42,814 bases of DNA from Nitrososphaerales archaeon (GTDB lineage: Archaea > Thermoproteota > Nitrososphaeria > Nitrososphaerales > JACAEJ01). The stretch spans positions 1-42,814 of the forward strand of contig JACAEJ010000041.1 of NCBI GenBank assembly GCA_013388925.1, read 5' to 3'. Under the pieces are notes generated by a model. It saw only the letters and a list, made by a program, of their open reading frames with translations, ran no database searches and was not told the DNA's origin. Positions 7,262-16,118 of this stretch are shown piece by piece. Each line of letters begins with the position of its first letter. Position 1 is the first letter of the stretch. Both the position numbers and the translations under genes were made by a program.

Positions 7262-8638
7262 TTGATTCTTTTGTCCGATCTTGAAGGTCTAACCAGGAAG
7301 TTGATATTGAAGGGGAAGGGCTTGGAAGAAGTGAAGAACAGGCTAGTAGAGGAGATAAGAGTCTACAAGGACAAGTTAAGTAGAGAGTCTGCCGAAAGCC
7401 TTGCCGACGCCGTCCTTGATGAGGTGAGGGATTCTGGCGCCCTTCCTAGATCAGACTTTGTGAGATCTGTACTAGAATACTCAAGATCAGGGGTCAGCAT
7501 GGGAATAATGGGAGTTGGTTCAAGGGGCGAGGGAGACTTCTTCGTTCATCACAAATTGGCCGAGATAGCTGGCAGACCTATCAGCAGTAGAGCTTTGCTG
7601 CATCCCCTCCACCATGACGATGCAGGCGCCATAGAAGTGAAGGGTAAGGTCTTGGTTACAGCAGTGGATGGCATGCACTCTAGGCTCAGTGATTTTCCCT
7701 TCTTGGCTGGCTTCCACGCATCTAGGGCTACCCTGAGGGATGTCTACGTTAAGGGCGCTAGACCCGTGGGCATGCTCGTGGATCTTCATCTAGCCGATGA
7801 TGGGGATGTGGGCAAACTCTTCGACTTCGAGGCGGGCGTCAGCGCCGTATCCATGCTCACGGAAACTCCTATACTAACAGGTAGCACACTGAGAATAGGT
7901 GGGGACATGGTGATAGGAGATAGGATGACAGGCTGTGTCGGGGCCTTTGGCATAACCGAGAGTGAAGCCATGCTCGCCGCAAGGCACAAGGTCAAGCCCG
8001 GAAGTGCCATACTTATGACCGAAGGGGCCGGCGGGGGGACTGTCTGCACAGCAGCGATATACTCGGGAAGACCAGACGTGGTGTTAGAGACTCTTAACAT
8101 TCAATTCGTAAAGGCGTGTAGAGCGTTGCTGGATTCGGGTTTAGTTGGTGAACTTTACGCCATGACCGATGTCACGAACGGAGGTGTGAGGGGTGACGCC
8201 CACGAAATCTCGAAGGTGTCGAAGACGGCTCTTCACTTCGATGAGAAAGAGATCAGACGCTTGGTCAATCCCAAGGTACTTGGATTGCTCGAGGATAAGG
8301 GTATAGACTATCTCGGTGTCTCCTTGGATGCCCTTATGGTATTTACTCCCGATGACCATGTCGATGAAATTGTGAAACAAGTCAGGAGGACCGGAGTGAT
8401 GATCGGTAGGGTTGGCTGGGTAGAAGATGCTACTCCAAAAGTCACCCTCATAACTTCCGAAGGTGAGAAGAATCTGGCTCTAAAGTTCAGAGAATCCGCC
8501 TATACAAGGATAAAGAAGGTTGTGGGTGAGGGGGCACCATGTGGAATCGATGATATGAAGGCGAAGGTAGAAGAGACCGCTAAAAGGGCTATTGGGAAGA
8601 GGGATGCCATCGTCAAGCACATTAACTCACTTGGTTGA
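7262..8638 (+). CDS. AIR synthase-related protein (PurM/HypE superfamily)
   Basis: ATP-dependent PurM-like fold. The N-terminal helical extension (about 1-95, EEVKNRLVEEIRVYKDKL) is followed by the PurM core with the nucleotide-binding region (HDDAGAIEVKGKVLVTAVDGMHSRLSDFPFLAGFHASRATLRDVYVKGARPVGMLVDL) and a C-terminal half (MTEGAGGGTVCTAAIYSG..., MTDVTNGGVRGDAHEISKVS). At about 458 residues it is longer than true AIR synthase or SelD and resembles uncharacterised HypE-like archaeal proteins. The substrate is unknown and no hydrogenase genes are nearby. The start is TTG, about 27 nt behind a TATA-like GGCATAAATCAAGG, so the mRNA may be leaderless. Confidence 0.78.
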   Translation: MILLSDLEGLTRKLILKGKGLEEVKNRLVEEIRVYKDKLSRESAESLADAVLDEVRDSGALPRSDFVRSVLEYSRSGVSMGIMGVGSRGEGDFFVHHKLAEIAGRPISSRALLHPLHHDDAGAIEVKGKVLVTAVDGMHSRLSDFPFLAGFHASRATLRDVYVKGARPVGMLVDLHLADDGDVGKLFDFEAGVSAVSMLTETPILTGSTLRIGGDMVIGDRMTGCVGAFGITESEAMLAARHKVKPGSAILMTEGAGGGTVCTAAIYSGRPDVVLETLNIQFVKACRALLDSGLVGELYAMTDVTNGGVRGDAHEISKVSKTALHFDEKEIRRLVNPKVLGLLEDKGIDYLGVSLDALMVFTPDDHVDEIVKQVRRTGVMIGRVGWVEDATPKVTLITSEGEKNLALKFRESAYTRIKKVVGEGAPCGIDDMKAKVEETAKRAIGKRDAIVKHINSLG

Positions 8639-8689
8639 TGGAGAGTGCGTGGACAACCTTCATTCTGCCGAAGGATGTGGTGAAGAAGA

Positions 8690-9142
8690 TTACCCACCTT
8701 TCACGCTTATGATAATCCACCAGATGAGCATGCTTATAACAAGTGTGGTCAGGCCCGATAAAACATATAGACTTGGCGCCCTTTTTGTGCCTGTTCTTCT
8801 CCCACCTAGATACATAAGATAGATGCCCAGCGTACCCACAGCAGTCGCAAAGAGGTTCAAGAAGGTCTCCAAAAGGCTTTGGAAAGAGAAAGACGGTATG
8901 ATCATGATCCCTATGATGTTTGGGTCCGTTCCTTCTAAGAGAGCATTTATGGCGCCAGCAGAAAATAGCAAAAAAACAAGTATGTAGCCCATCTCTATCA
9001 ACCTCTTCAAACTCAACAGGTCGTACAGTTTATCGAGCCTCTTCCTACCCACAAATCGCTCCATCCTGTCTAAAGTGGCATGATAAAAGACCAAGGCTCT
9101 ACTCTTTATTCCCAAGCTCTTTAACCTCCACCCAAGCTCCAA
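8690..9142 (-). CDS. Unknown membrane protein
   Basis: About 150 residues with three or four hydrophobic segments: YILVFLLFSAGAINALL, IIGIMIIPSFSFQSLLETFLNLFATAVGTLGIYLMYLG (possibly two), and LYVLSGLTTLVISMLIWWIIISV. The basic, amphipathic N-terminus (RLKSLGIKSRALVFYHATLDRMERFVGRKRLDKLYDLL) probably stays cytoplasmic. No family recognised. TTG start; it lies 33 nt downstream of topA on the same strand, so it may be read from the topA promoter. Confidence 0.65.
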   Translation of the reverse strand: MELGWRLKSLGIKSRALVFYHATLDRMERFVGRKRLDKLYDLLSLKRLIEMGYILVFLLFSAGAINALLEGTDPNIIGIMIIPSFSFQSLLETFLNLFATAVGTLGIYLMYLGGRRTGTKRAPSLYVLSGLTTLVISMLIWWIIISVKGG

Positions 9143-9175
9143 CCATGTTGCAAAAATCCATTCTTTCTTTTACTT

Positions 9176-11269
9176 TTAAGCCTTTTTGATCCCCGCGCCC
9201 CTTTTTGTGAAGTTCGATTTTGTAGGGCATTTGGGATCTAGGCACATAGAAAAAGGTCTCTTCCCCTTCCTGAATATCTGAATGATGGACGTTAAACACT
9301 CTCTGCACACTCTGTCTAAAGCAACGATCTTTGAATTCTGTGGCAATGGGTATGAGTTGTTGCAATTAGGGTAAGAGCTACACCCAGCAAAAACCTTCCC
9401 GCTCTTCCTTGATCTTATTATCCTGAGTTCCCCTTTGCATCTTGGGCATACACCGAGCCTCCTTTCGTCTCTTCTTGAATCTATCAAGCCCTTCAATAGT
9501 GCCTCTCCCATATCATCCTCATTCTTCCTGATCTCGTTAAGGGCCTCTAACAATACGTCTACTGCCTCCTCAACGAGCTCCTCCCTCCTCTTCTCCCCTA
9601 GCATTACAAGTTCCATCTCCTCCTCAAAGTTTCTGGTCAGTTCCTCACTGATGATCCTTGGGCAGAAGTCTCTTAACACATCTATGACTGTCTCACCTAG
9701 TTTTGTGACCTTTATGCTCTTTCCTGAGATGTAGTTTCTTTCGTACAAGGTCTGCAGTATTTCGGCCCTGGTGGCCCTAGTGCCAAGGCCCCTCTTCTCC
9801 ATCTCCTTTACAATCGATCCTTGGCTGTACCTGTCGGGGGGCTCTGTCCTCTTTTCCATCATCTCTACTCCCATATTTTCAAGCCTTTGGCCTATTCTGA
9901 TCTCTGGAAGAACCTGCTCCTCAAATGTAGTGTATGGCGAGTAGAATCTTGCCCAGCCCAGTGAGATGCTTCTCCTACCAGTCGCTATGAAATCGTTATC
10001 CCCCACGGCTAATATTACATTCATGCTCTCCCTTATGGCAGGGTCAGCAAAGGAGGCCATGAACCTCCTCACTTCGAGATCATAGACTTTCCTCTGCTGA
10101 GCGGTGAGTCTCCTCAAATCTGGAACTTCGGGCGTTGGGTATATGGCTGGATGGGCAGGGTCTTCTTTGAGTCCTTCATTGGGAATCAACTTGCCCATCT
10201 TTAGTAAATAATCACATAGATCACTATAGTGCTCCACCGATGATAGAGCTCTTAGTGTCTTCCCGTATCCTATGCTTACTGGTAGTTTTTGACTGGAAGT
10301 CCTCGGATAGGATATAGCGCCCATCTGATACAGGCCCTCCGCAAGGTCGAGGGTCTGAGAAGGTGAGAATTTGAATTGGGAGTAGGCCTCGGACTGCAGA
10401 TCCGTTGTGTTGAACGGGTAGGGCGGTGGTTGCTTGTACTGCTTCTTGATTATGTCCTTTACCATCACATCCTTGCCTTTACAATCCGCCAGAACCTTAT
10501 CCGCTTCTTCCTTGTTCCAAAACTCTCCCTTCTTGTGCATTGCAACTATCTCATTACCATCGACTTTACAGTGCAGTTCTAACTGCCAGTAGGGCTTTGA
10601 GACAAACCTTCTTATCCCAAGCTCCCTTTCTAGAAGAAGGGCCAGAGTTGGGCCCTGTACCCTTCCTGTTGAGAGGACCTTGAAGCCTCTTTCAGCCTTG
10701 TTCTTCATAGCCAGTGTTAAGGCCCGAGTCAAGTTCAGACCCCAGAGCCAGTCCAGCCAGTGTCTTGTGAGGCCAGCCTCTATCTGACCAATATCGAGGT
10801 GGTTCGACATACCATCATAGGAAGCTGTTAGCTCTTCCTTTGTCAGTGTGCTGAACTTCATCCTTTTTGCATCCTTTGCATCGCACAAGAACTTCAGAAT
10901 GTTCGCGCCTATCAAACTTCCCTCAGTATCGTAGTCACAACATACGATAAAATCTGATGCGTCTCCTGCCACATCCTTTATGGTGTCGAAGTACCTCTTT
11001 GAGAAACTCGATTGCTTTCTTGTCTCGAAGCTCGGCCTCCATTCCGCATCGAAGACGGGATAGGCCCACTCCCCCCTCCCAACAGGACTCAGGTTGAAAA
11101 GGTGCCCTACGGCCGCTACGATCAGATGCTTCTTTTTGTTTCTAACAAATTCGTAATAATCTACGCCTTGATCAGTTACATACTTCTTTAACTTCTCTCC
11201 TTCTGCCAGCGACTCCGCTATCTTTCTCATGGCGTCTGGTTTTTCCGCTATCAGCAGAGTATATCCCAT
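9176..11269 (-). CDS. topA: DNA topoisomerase I (type IA)
   Basis: Relaxes negatively supercoiled DNA by single-strand passage. The N-terminal TOPRIM domain has the metal-binding acidic residues (LLIAEKPDAMRKIAESL; CCDYDTEGSLIG, about 110-122). The active-site tyrosine lies in ISYPRTSSQKLP (about residue 320), and the type IA motif MEKRGLGTRATRAEIL follows. The C-terminus has two Cys clusters (CPRCKGELRIIRSRKSGKVFAGCSSYPNC and CRECLTSI...CLDPKCP). Full length at 697 residues and no reverse-gyrase helicase. ATG start preceded by a good Shine-Dalgarno (GGGTGAT) and a TATA-like ATTATACC. Confidence 0.95.
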   Translation of the reverse strand: MGYTLLIAEKPDAMRKIAESLAEGEKLKKYVTDQGVDYYEFVRNKKKHLIVAAVGHLFNLSPVGRGEWAYPVFDAEWRPSFETRKQSSFSKRYFDTIKDVAGDASDFIVCCDYDTEGSLIGANILKFLCDAKDAKRMKFSTLTKEELTASYDGMSNHLDIGQIEAGLTRHWLDWLWGLNLTRALTLAMKNKAERGFKVLSTGRVQGPTLALLLERELGIRRFVSKPYWQLELHCKVDGNEIVAMHKKGEFWNKEEADKVLADCKGKDVMVKDIIKKQYKQPPPYPFNTTDLQSEAYSQFKFSPSQTLDLAEGLYQMGAISYPRTSSQKLPVSIGYGKTLRALSSVEHYSDLCDYLLKMGKLIPNEGLKEDPAHPAIYPTPEVPDLRRLTAQQRKVYDLEVRRFMASFADPAIRESMNVILAVGDNDFIATGRRSISLGWARFYSPYTTFEEQVLPEIRIGQRLENMGVEMMEKRTEPPDRYSQGSIVKEMEKRGLGTRATRAEILQTLYERNYISGKSIKVTKLGETVIDVLRDFCPRIISEELTRNFEEEMELVMLGEKRREELVEEAVDVLLEALNEIRKNEDDMGEALLKGLIDSRRDERRLGVCPRCKGELRIIRSRKSGKVFAGCSSYPNCNNSYPLPQNSKIVALDRVCRECLTSIIQIFRKGKRPFSMCLDPKCPTKSNFTKRGAGIKKA

Positions 11270-11332
11270 CGAATCACCCTACGGTATAATGCCACCCGAT
11301 TAAGGGTTGTTCCGTCTTGACACTTGTTGCAC

Positions 11333-11500
11333 TTATCTCTCTATTGGTATTACTTCTGTCATAAAGTCTCGAAGGGATAAGGCCTCGCCACACTTCTTGC
11401 ACCTACCATTGTAGAGTTTCAAGATGTTGCTAGGATACTTGAGATCTATGCCGGAGTAGAGGGATATGCCACAATTGTTGCAGACTATCTCAAAGGGCAA
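11333..11500 (-). CDS. 55-aa Zn-ribbon protein (not in ORF track)
   Basis: Read directly from the minus strand: MPFEIVCNNCGISLYSGIDL..., with two Cys pairs (CNNC and CKKC, spaced 26 residues) that form one zinc ribbon, and ending VIPIER. The start is TTG at 11500, placed about 26 nt behind a clear TATA box (TTTTTATACTTT), so translation is probably leaderless. The stop is followed by 63 nt before the topA start on the same strand, so the two genes may be co-transcribed. The function is unknown; small stand-alone zinc ribbons of this kind are common in archaea and often bind nucleic acid or protein partners. Confidence 0.7.
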   Translation of the reverse strand: MPFEIVCNNCGISLYSGIDLKYPSNILKLYNGRCKKCGEALSLRDFMTEVIPIER

Positions 11501-11520
11501 GCCTCTTCTTGATAAGGGGG

Positions 11521-11532
11521 AAAGTATAAAAA
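11521..11532 (-). promoter_or_regulatory. TATA box for the 55-aa Zn-ribbon gene
   Basis: On the minus strand TTTTTATACTTT lies about 26 nt before the TTG start at 11500. The region 11533-11729 beyond it shows no convincing ORF; it holds a plus-strand TTTAAAAATAAAC TATA-like string near 11692 with no gene that I can assign. Confidence 0.55.
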
Positions 11533-11729
11533 CGGTTTGGTTGCACTACCTTAACCCGTCTCAAAATAACTCTTGTCATTGAATTCTCACAAATAAGAAA
11601 GACTATGATCTTTGACCGAAGACGGATCAATCTAAAATGGCATAATTGAGCTGGTACTTCTATCTCTTCTTTCGCCTTCTCTACATGCTTTAAAAATAAA
11701 CTTATTCTTGTGCCATTTGTGTGTTCTAG

Positions 11730-12252
11730 TTATTCAAGTATGAATTCCCACCTACACCAGCAGTCCTGAGGCTTTGGGTCTGGTGGAGCATTGTGGCACT
11801 TCACCTTAATACTGCTATTGAACACCTTTGCAAAGTTCTCGTATAACCTTTGTTCCATAGCCTTACAGGCAAGGAGCTTTCTACCACTTCTCATACGTGC
11901 TTCTTGTGGTGGACATTTGTCAGCCAAAATCACGGCCCTCCTATCTGAATATTCTGCTACCTTCCAGTTGGCAATAATTATCCATGGAAAGTATCTCAAC
12001 GCCTCCAACAATGTCTTCAAATCACCTTTCTCGACACCCATATACTTCATAATATCCTTGGCAGAAACTTCACCAAGCTTCGCCCAAAATCTCTTCATTG
12101 AACCTTGTAGCAGTCTCAAGTCCGCAGCTGTCCTCTACCTTGAGAAACCAATATGCGTCTATAAGCCTATAGTGCCTGAGCAGTAACTCGGTATACTTGA
12201 GTAGCTGATTGTGGCTGAGCTCTCTAAACTCAAATCTAAGATGTTGCTCCAT
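11730..12252 (-). pseudogene. DUF6125-like protein, interrupted by one frameshift
   Basis: The track shows two overlapping minus-strand ORFs (12252-12070 and 12119-11730) that are halves of one protein. The first begins MEQHLRFEFRELSHNQLLKYTELLLRHYRLIDAYWFLKVED and would run ...RFNEEI into WAKLGEVSAKDIMKYMGV of the second if one T were removed from the TTTT run (12086-12089). The combined chain (about 173 aa) ends with a Cys pair (DCWCRWEF) and resembles the DUF6125 family common in Bathyarchaeota and methanogens; function unknown. It could be a sequence error, since the codon structure on either side is otherwise intact. A TATA-like CTTTAAAG lies just upstream of the ATG. Confidence 0.7.
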
Positions 12253-12367
12253 GGATCAAGGTTTAGATGGCACACACCTTTAAAGCGTATCTATACTAAG
12301 AGGAATTTGGGGAGTTCAAAAGTGGTGGGTGTGTAATGGAGGACGACATCACAGATAGCTGGTCTTG

Positions 12368-13156
12368 CTACTTTTCCAGACTGGACAAGCCCCTCACATA
12401 AATGCACTCGTCGTAATCAACGGTCATAAGTTCCTTATCTATGGGTTCATCGTGCAACTTTATACCTGTATTCCTAGCTATGACTATGGGAACTCCTTCA
12501 TCGGCCTCTCCCATGAGCAACTGAGCCCCTGCACTCAAATCGTCGGCAAGAGCTCGCATCGTAACCCTTAGAGTGTTTTTGAAGAGGTCTTTTCTGCCCC
12601 TTTCATCCTTTACAGGATCGAAGCCGGCCACCCCTATGGCTATTCCAGTAGTACCAGATCTTAACGGTATCAGCCTGCTATCAGTTATCACTATGCCGAC
12701 CTTTTTACCAGTCTCCAAGAGCATCCTTCTCCTTAGCATCTCGGCCTTTCTAAAGGGCATCCTTGGATAGAGGATGGCCCAACCTTCTTGCACATTCGAC
12801 CTATCTATCCCAGCGTTGGGCGTGAAGACGCCATCCTTTATCGATAGAGCGAAGCCAGGCACCCCAGCGAAGACCATGTCTGCCTCTCTTATGATCAACT
12901 CTGCCAGACTACTCGGCACATGGGACCTCAATGCCAACTCTTCGGCTTCTGGGCTTGGAATCACATTCGAGAATCTTACCACCCTGCCTTCAGCCATGGC
13001 AACAAACTTACTCGATATCAGCATTATGTCCCCGTCCTCCAGCCTTTCGCCATTTTTCTCTATCTCCTCCAGAATCGTTCTGAATAAGTCGAACCTTCCA
13101 CGCTTTAGGCGCACATGTATGGGTATGTATATCACACTCCTTGTCTTCTTGGCCAT
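12368..13156 (-). CDS. cofE: Coenzyme F420:L-glutamate ligase
   Basis: GTP-dependent enzyme adding gamma-linked glutamates to F420-0, giving the working deazaflavin cofactor. Family signatures seen: LEDGDIMLISSKFVAMAEGR, SLAELIIREADMVFAGVPGFALSIKDGVFTPNAGIDRSNV, VGIVITDSRLIPLRSGTTGIAIGVAGFDPVKDERG and DDLSAGAQLLMGEADEGVPIVI. I place the start at the ATG at 13156 (MAKKTRSVIYIPIHV); the seven upstream residues in the track (from TTG) would overlap the preceding gene, whose TAA lies one base before this ATG. Such tight spacing suggests co-translation with the RecA-like gene. F420 and methanopterin genes together indicate F420-dependent C1 metabolism. Confidence 0.92.
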   Translation of the reverse strand: MAKKTRSVIYIPIHVRLKRGRFDLFRTILEEIEKNGERLEDGDIMLISSKFVAMAEGRVVRFSNVIPSPEAEELALRSHVPSSLAELIIREADMVFAGVPGFALSIKDGVFTPNAGIDRSNVQEGWAILYPRMPFRKAEMLRRRMLLETGKKVGIVITDSRLIPLRSGTTGIAIGVAGFDPVKDERGRKDLFKNTLRVTMRALADDLSAGAQLLMGEADEGVPIVIARNTGIKLHDEPIDKELMTVDYDECIYVRGLSSLEK

Positions 13157-13157
13157 A

Positions 13158-13862
13158 TTAGCGTGCGCCCCACTCAACTCTTAATGGCAATTTGAAGGTC
13201 TTACCAATAAATGCCCCATTGTGCTTGATTACGTCTATATCGATGTGGCTGGAGGTTTTGCTCAATTTGAGGACTATCTTTGCCCTCAACAAAGCCCTCC
13301 CACCAGTAGGAGAAGTGAGCCAAGGTCTAGGCCCTGTCTGTCTCATCCTCCTCGCTCTTATCATGCTCGTGACTAAGATTGGTATATCAAACCTCTCAGA
13401 CATGCTTTGTAGCAGGCTCAGATAGATGCTCATCCTTCTGTTTACATCTGACGGTGCCTTGCCATCGAAGAGGTGGTACAGGGTAGTCATTGAATCCAAG
13501 ACAATGAACCTTAGATAAGGAGAAGAAAGGGAGCAGACCTGAGCCATGGTCTTCTCTACCGTTTGTTCATCGGGTTGAAAGATAAGTAGGTTGTCCAGAT
13601 TTTCAGAATCATGAATCATGATGTTCAAAAAGGCTGTAAAGATGGTATCAAGATCGATGTATACAACAGAACCCTCTCTCAAGGCATAATCTACCATATT
13701 AGCAGCGAAGAGGGTCTTGGTGAAACCATCCTCGCTCAGGATTACGTTTAAGGATGACTTTTCCAATATAAATGGGCAATCCTGAGGTTCTATGGGTACA
13801 GTCCCACCCCATGGCAACTTTTCCATAAATTCTAAAAGACCTTCACGGCTCGAAAAGACCAT
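13158..13862 (-). CDS. RecA/RadB-like ATPase with degenerate Walker A
   Basis: RecA-fold protein of 234 residues, close in size to RadB. Walker B is clear (PYLRFIVLDSMTTLYHLF) and the L2-like region reads IPILVTSMIRARRMRQTGPRPWLTSPTGGRALLRAKIVLKL, typical of the RadA/RadB/KaiC group. Where Walker A is expected the chain reads VILSEDGFTKTLFAANM: the terminal KT is kept but the preceding Gly is missing, so ATP hydrolysis may be weak or absent. Probably an accessory recombination or regulatory protein. ATG start, about 20 nt after a TATA-like CTAATATAAAG, with GGAAGG as Shine-Dalgarno; cofE follows after one base. Confidence 0.7.
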   Translation of the reverse strand: MVFSSREGLLEFMEKLPWGGTVPIEPQDCPFILEKSSLNVILSEDGFTKTLFAANMVDYALREGSVVYIDLDTIFTAFLNIMIHDSENLDNLLIFQPDEQTVEKTMAQVCSLSSPYLRFIVLDSMTTLYHLFDGKAPSDVNRRMSIYLSLLQSMSERFDIPILVTSMIRARRMRQTGPRPWLTSPTGGRALLRAKIVLKLSKTSSHIDIDVIKHNGAFIGKTFKLPLRVEWGAR

Positions 13863-14014
13863 CCGCTTCCTTCCATCTTTATATTAGTTGATTAACCCTT
13901 TTGTCCATCTTAAAAGATTATATGTTATTGGGCACCTTTTAATATATTTAAATTTATAAATCTGACGTGGGGATCTAATCAAGTGTAATACATTTATTCT
14001 ACTAATAGGACCTT

Positions 14015-14647
14015 ATGGTGATATTGGTGCCCCATGAAATAGCCGTAGCAACCCTTGATGGTAGAGCTTACTACAAGATCATGGGCATGTTGAAGGAGAT
14101 TGGGCTAGAGTTTGACAACGTAATGCCGGGGGAGAGGCCGAATCCTAGCGTAAAGCTGGTAATAACTACAGAGAAAGAAAAGAGCATGATGAGCCACGGA
14201 AAGGTCCTATCCATAGAAGAGTTGGGCAAGGATATTTACCTAGCTGGAGAGAAGATAATCAATCATCTCTACAAAGATGGCGAAGATTCTATCATAGTAG
14301 GCATCGATCCAGGGAAGAGGATAGGCCTAGCGATATACTACCGTCAGAAAGAGATGATGGGGGGTGTATTGAACTCCATGGACGGAGCCATGGAGAAAGT
14401 TGTAAGGTTGATGGGGAGTACCCAAGCCAAGAAGAAGCTTGTCAGGATAGGCAACGGTGATCCAGAGATGGCAGAGAGGATGGCCAAAGAGCTCTCAAAG
14501 CGCCTTAAGAACATGGTCATCGAGCTAGTTGATGAGAGAGGGACATCCTCGCTTTCCATGATGAAGCCCAAAAGAAAAGTGGCAAGAGACCAAAAGTCTG
14601 CAATGATCATCGCTTTGAGACAGGGAAAAAGGTACATTGGAGACTAA
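14015..14647 (+). CDS. RNase H-fold (RuvC/YqgF-like) predicted nuclease
   Basis: About 210 residues. The C-terminal half begins with an RNase H-fold strand (DSIIVGIDPGKRIGLAIYY, about residues 91-109) whose DxGxxxxG pattern is shared by RuvC and YqgF; a later strand (NMVIELVDERGTSSL) and a final helix (KVARDQKSAMIIALRQGKRYI) supply further acidic positions. The N-terminal half (MVILVPHEIAVATLDGRAYYKIMGMLKEIGL) is a separate small domain. Likely a Holliday-junction-resolvase-like nuclease; the exact activity is not shown. It overlaps the downstream Clp1-type kinase by 11 nt, so the two are translationally linked. A TATA-like ATACATTTATT sits about 25 nt before the ATG (leaderless). Confidence 0.7.
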   Translation: MVILVPHEIAVATLDGRAYYKIMGMLKEIGLEFDNVMPGERPNPSVKLVITTEKEKSMMSHGKVLSIEELGKDIYLAGEKIINHLYKDGEDSIIVGIDPGKRIGLAIYYRQKEMMGGVLNSMDGAMEKVVRLMGSTQAKKKLVRIGNGDPEMAERMAKELSKRLKNMVIELVDERGTSSLSMMKPKRKVARDQKSAMIIALRQGKRYIGD

Positions 14648-15902
14648 ATCCTATACCTTGACAAAGGGTGAAACCCTTCTTGTGAAGGGTCCAGCGGCAG
14701 TTCTTGCAAAGAGTAGGGGCTTCTCAGTTTTGGGAGTTCCAATGATGCCTGAAGAGAAGATAGTTGTTAGGAGGAACAAGACCCTCCCTTTTGAGGCCCA
14801 TGAATCTGAATCCTCCGCCCAAGTCACCATGGGTGAGAGAGGGGAGGGTTTGGTCAGCCGTGATAGGGTCGGCGTGAAGATATGGGAGGACGTGCAAAAG
14901 AGAATCTTCGCCAATGTAGAATTGGGCAAGAGGAGAATAATGATCTTGGGAGAGACTGACTCTGGGAAGTCTACCCTTACATCCTATCTTGTCAACTTGG
15001 CATTGATGAGAGATCTAAGGGCTATCCTAGTGGATGGGGACATAGGCCAAGGAGATTTGGCACCACCAGGCTGTATAGGGGCTGTAATTGTGAGGAATAA
15101 GATCTATGATCTTAGGGATTTAAGAGCAGAAATATTTGGCTTTTTAGGATTCACTTCTCCTCGATATGTTAGAGATTTGACAATAGAAAGAATGAAGAAG
15201 GCCGTCTCTTATATTGAAGAAAAAGAGCATGATTTGTGCATTATTAATACTGATGGTTATGTTGCTGATGAAGGCATGGATTATAAGCTCGATATGGTTC
15301 AAGAGCTTAAACCTGACATAATTGTTTGCTTTAAGGACACTGATAAAGAATTGTTCAAAAGGCTCAAGGATTTTGATGATGCTCCTATAATTCTAGTCGT
15401 AGATAAGCCCAAAGGGGTTGTAAAGAGTCCTTCTGAGAGAAGTGAGAGAAGGCTGAATCAGTATTCCAGATTTCTAAAAGATGGAAAAGATCTGAGCATT
15501 GGCTTAAGTAGGATCAAGCTAAACTTTATGGAAGATTTTTATGAGCATAATGTATCTAATATTGAATTAAAAGAAATAGCTAAAATATTATCATCGAGTA
15601 TATTGTTTGCAAAGAAAAATGATAATAAAGTAATTGCATTCAGATCGAATATGAATGATCTAATAGAGATGTTTGGCAGATTTACCATCTTCAATCAAAG
15701 CAGTCTGAGGGGCATGTTTGTTGGATTGGGTTCTAATGATGATGTATTTGGCTTTGCCCAAATAGTTAAATCACATCCAAATCAAATTATAACTTTAAAT
15801 ACAAATTTCAAAAGCAATTTTGATACTTTATTCTTGAGCACCATAAGAATTTCTCAAAATCTAAGAAATGAATCCATATTGCCTTTTTTAAGGAAAAGTT
15901 GA
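14637..15902 (+). CDS. Clp1/Grc3-type polynucleotide 5'-hydroxyl kinase
   Basis: RNA/DNA 5'-OH kinase of the Clp1/Nol9 family, linked in archaea to RNA processing such as tRNA exon joining. An N-terminal beta domain (about 1-95) precedes the P-loop (MILGETDSGKSTL), the Walker B/lid region (ILVDGDIGQGDLAPPGCIGA) and a C-terminal domain ending with the family's LRGMFVGLGSNDDVFGFAQIV stretch. Length (421 aa) is normal. It starts at TTG inside the preceding gene. Base composition changes inside the gene: up to about 15.1 kb it matches the neighbours, while the C-terminal half is clearly AT-rich by eye, continuing into the AT-rich region that follows. A kinase for RNA ends fits the unusually intron-rich tRNAs here. 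Confidence 0.87.
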   Translation: METKSYTLTKGETLLVKGPAAVLAKSRGFSVLGVPMMPEEKIVVRRNKTLPFEAHESESSAQVTMGERGEGLVSRDRVGVKIWEDVQKRIFANVELGKRRIMILGETDSGKSTLTSYLVNLALMRDLRAILVDGDIGQGDLAPPGCIGAVIVRNKIYDLRDLRAEIFGFLGFTSPRYVRDLTIERMKKAVSYIEEKEHDLCIINTDGYVADEGMDYKLDMVQELKPDIIVCFKDTDKELFKRLKDFDDAPIILVVDKPKGVVKSPSERSERRLNQYSRFLKDGKDLSIGLSRIKLNFMEDFYEHNVSNIELKEIAKILSSSILFAKKNDNKVIAFRSNMNDLIEMFGRFTIFNQSSLRGMFVGLGSNDDVFGFAQIVKSHPNQIITLNTNFKSNFDTLFLSTIRISQNLRNESILPFLRKS

Positions 15903-16118
15903 TCAAGGGAGAACCTGATATCACTAGAAGAAAGAAGTTATACAAGCTGGCAAGAGGGAGGTGGTAGCTATCTGTTCAGTTACGGTTGAACATCAATAGA
16001 ACATTTTAGTTGGTTGGAACTCCTACAAAGAGAAATGAAACTCAGAAAGCTTTTTTAGCCAGCCAAACATGGTCATCAATGATGAATATATATAGTCTCA
16101 AAACAACATCATGAAGAT
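15903..16118. other. AT-rich intergenic region with TATA box
   Basis: No ORF worth calling. It holds a strong TATA-like run (GAATATATATAG, 16084-16095) about 26 nt before the TTG start of the PAS gene, so that gene is probably transcribed leaderless. Base composition is AT-rich like the end of the kinase gene before it. Confidence 0.5.
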
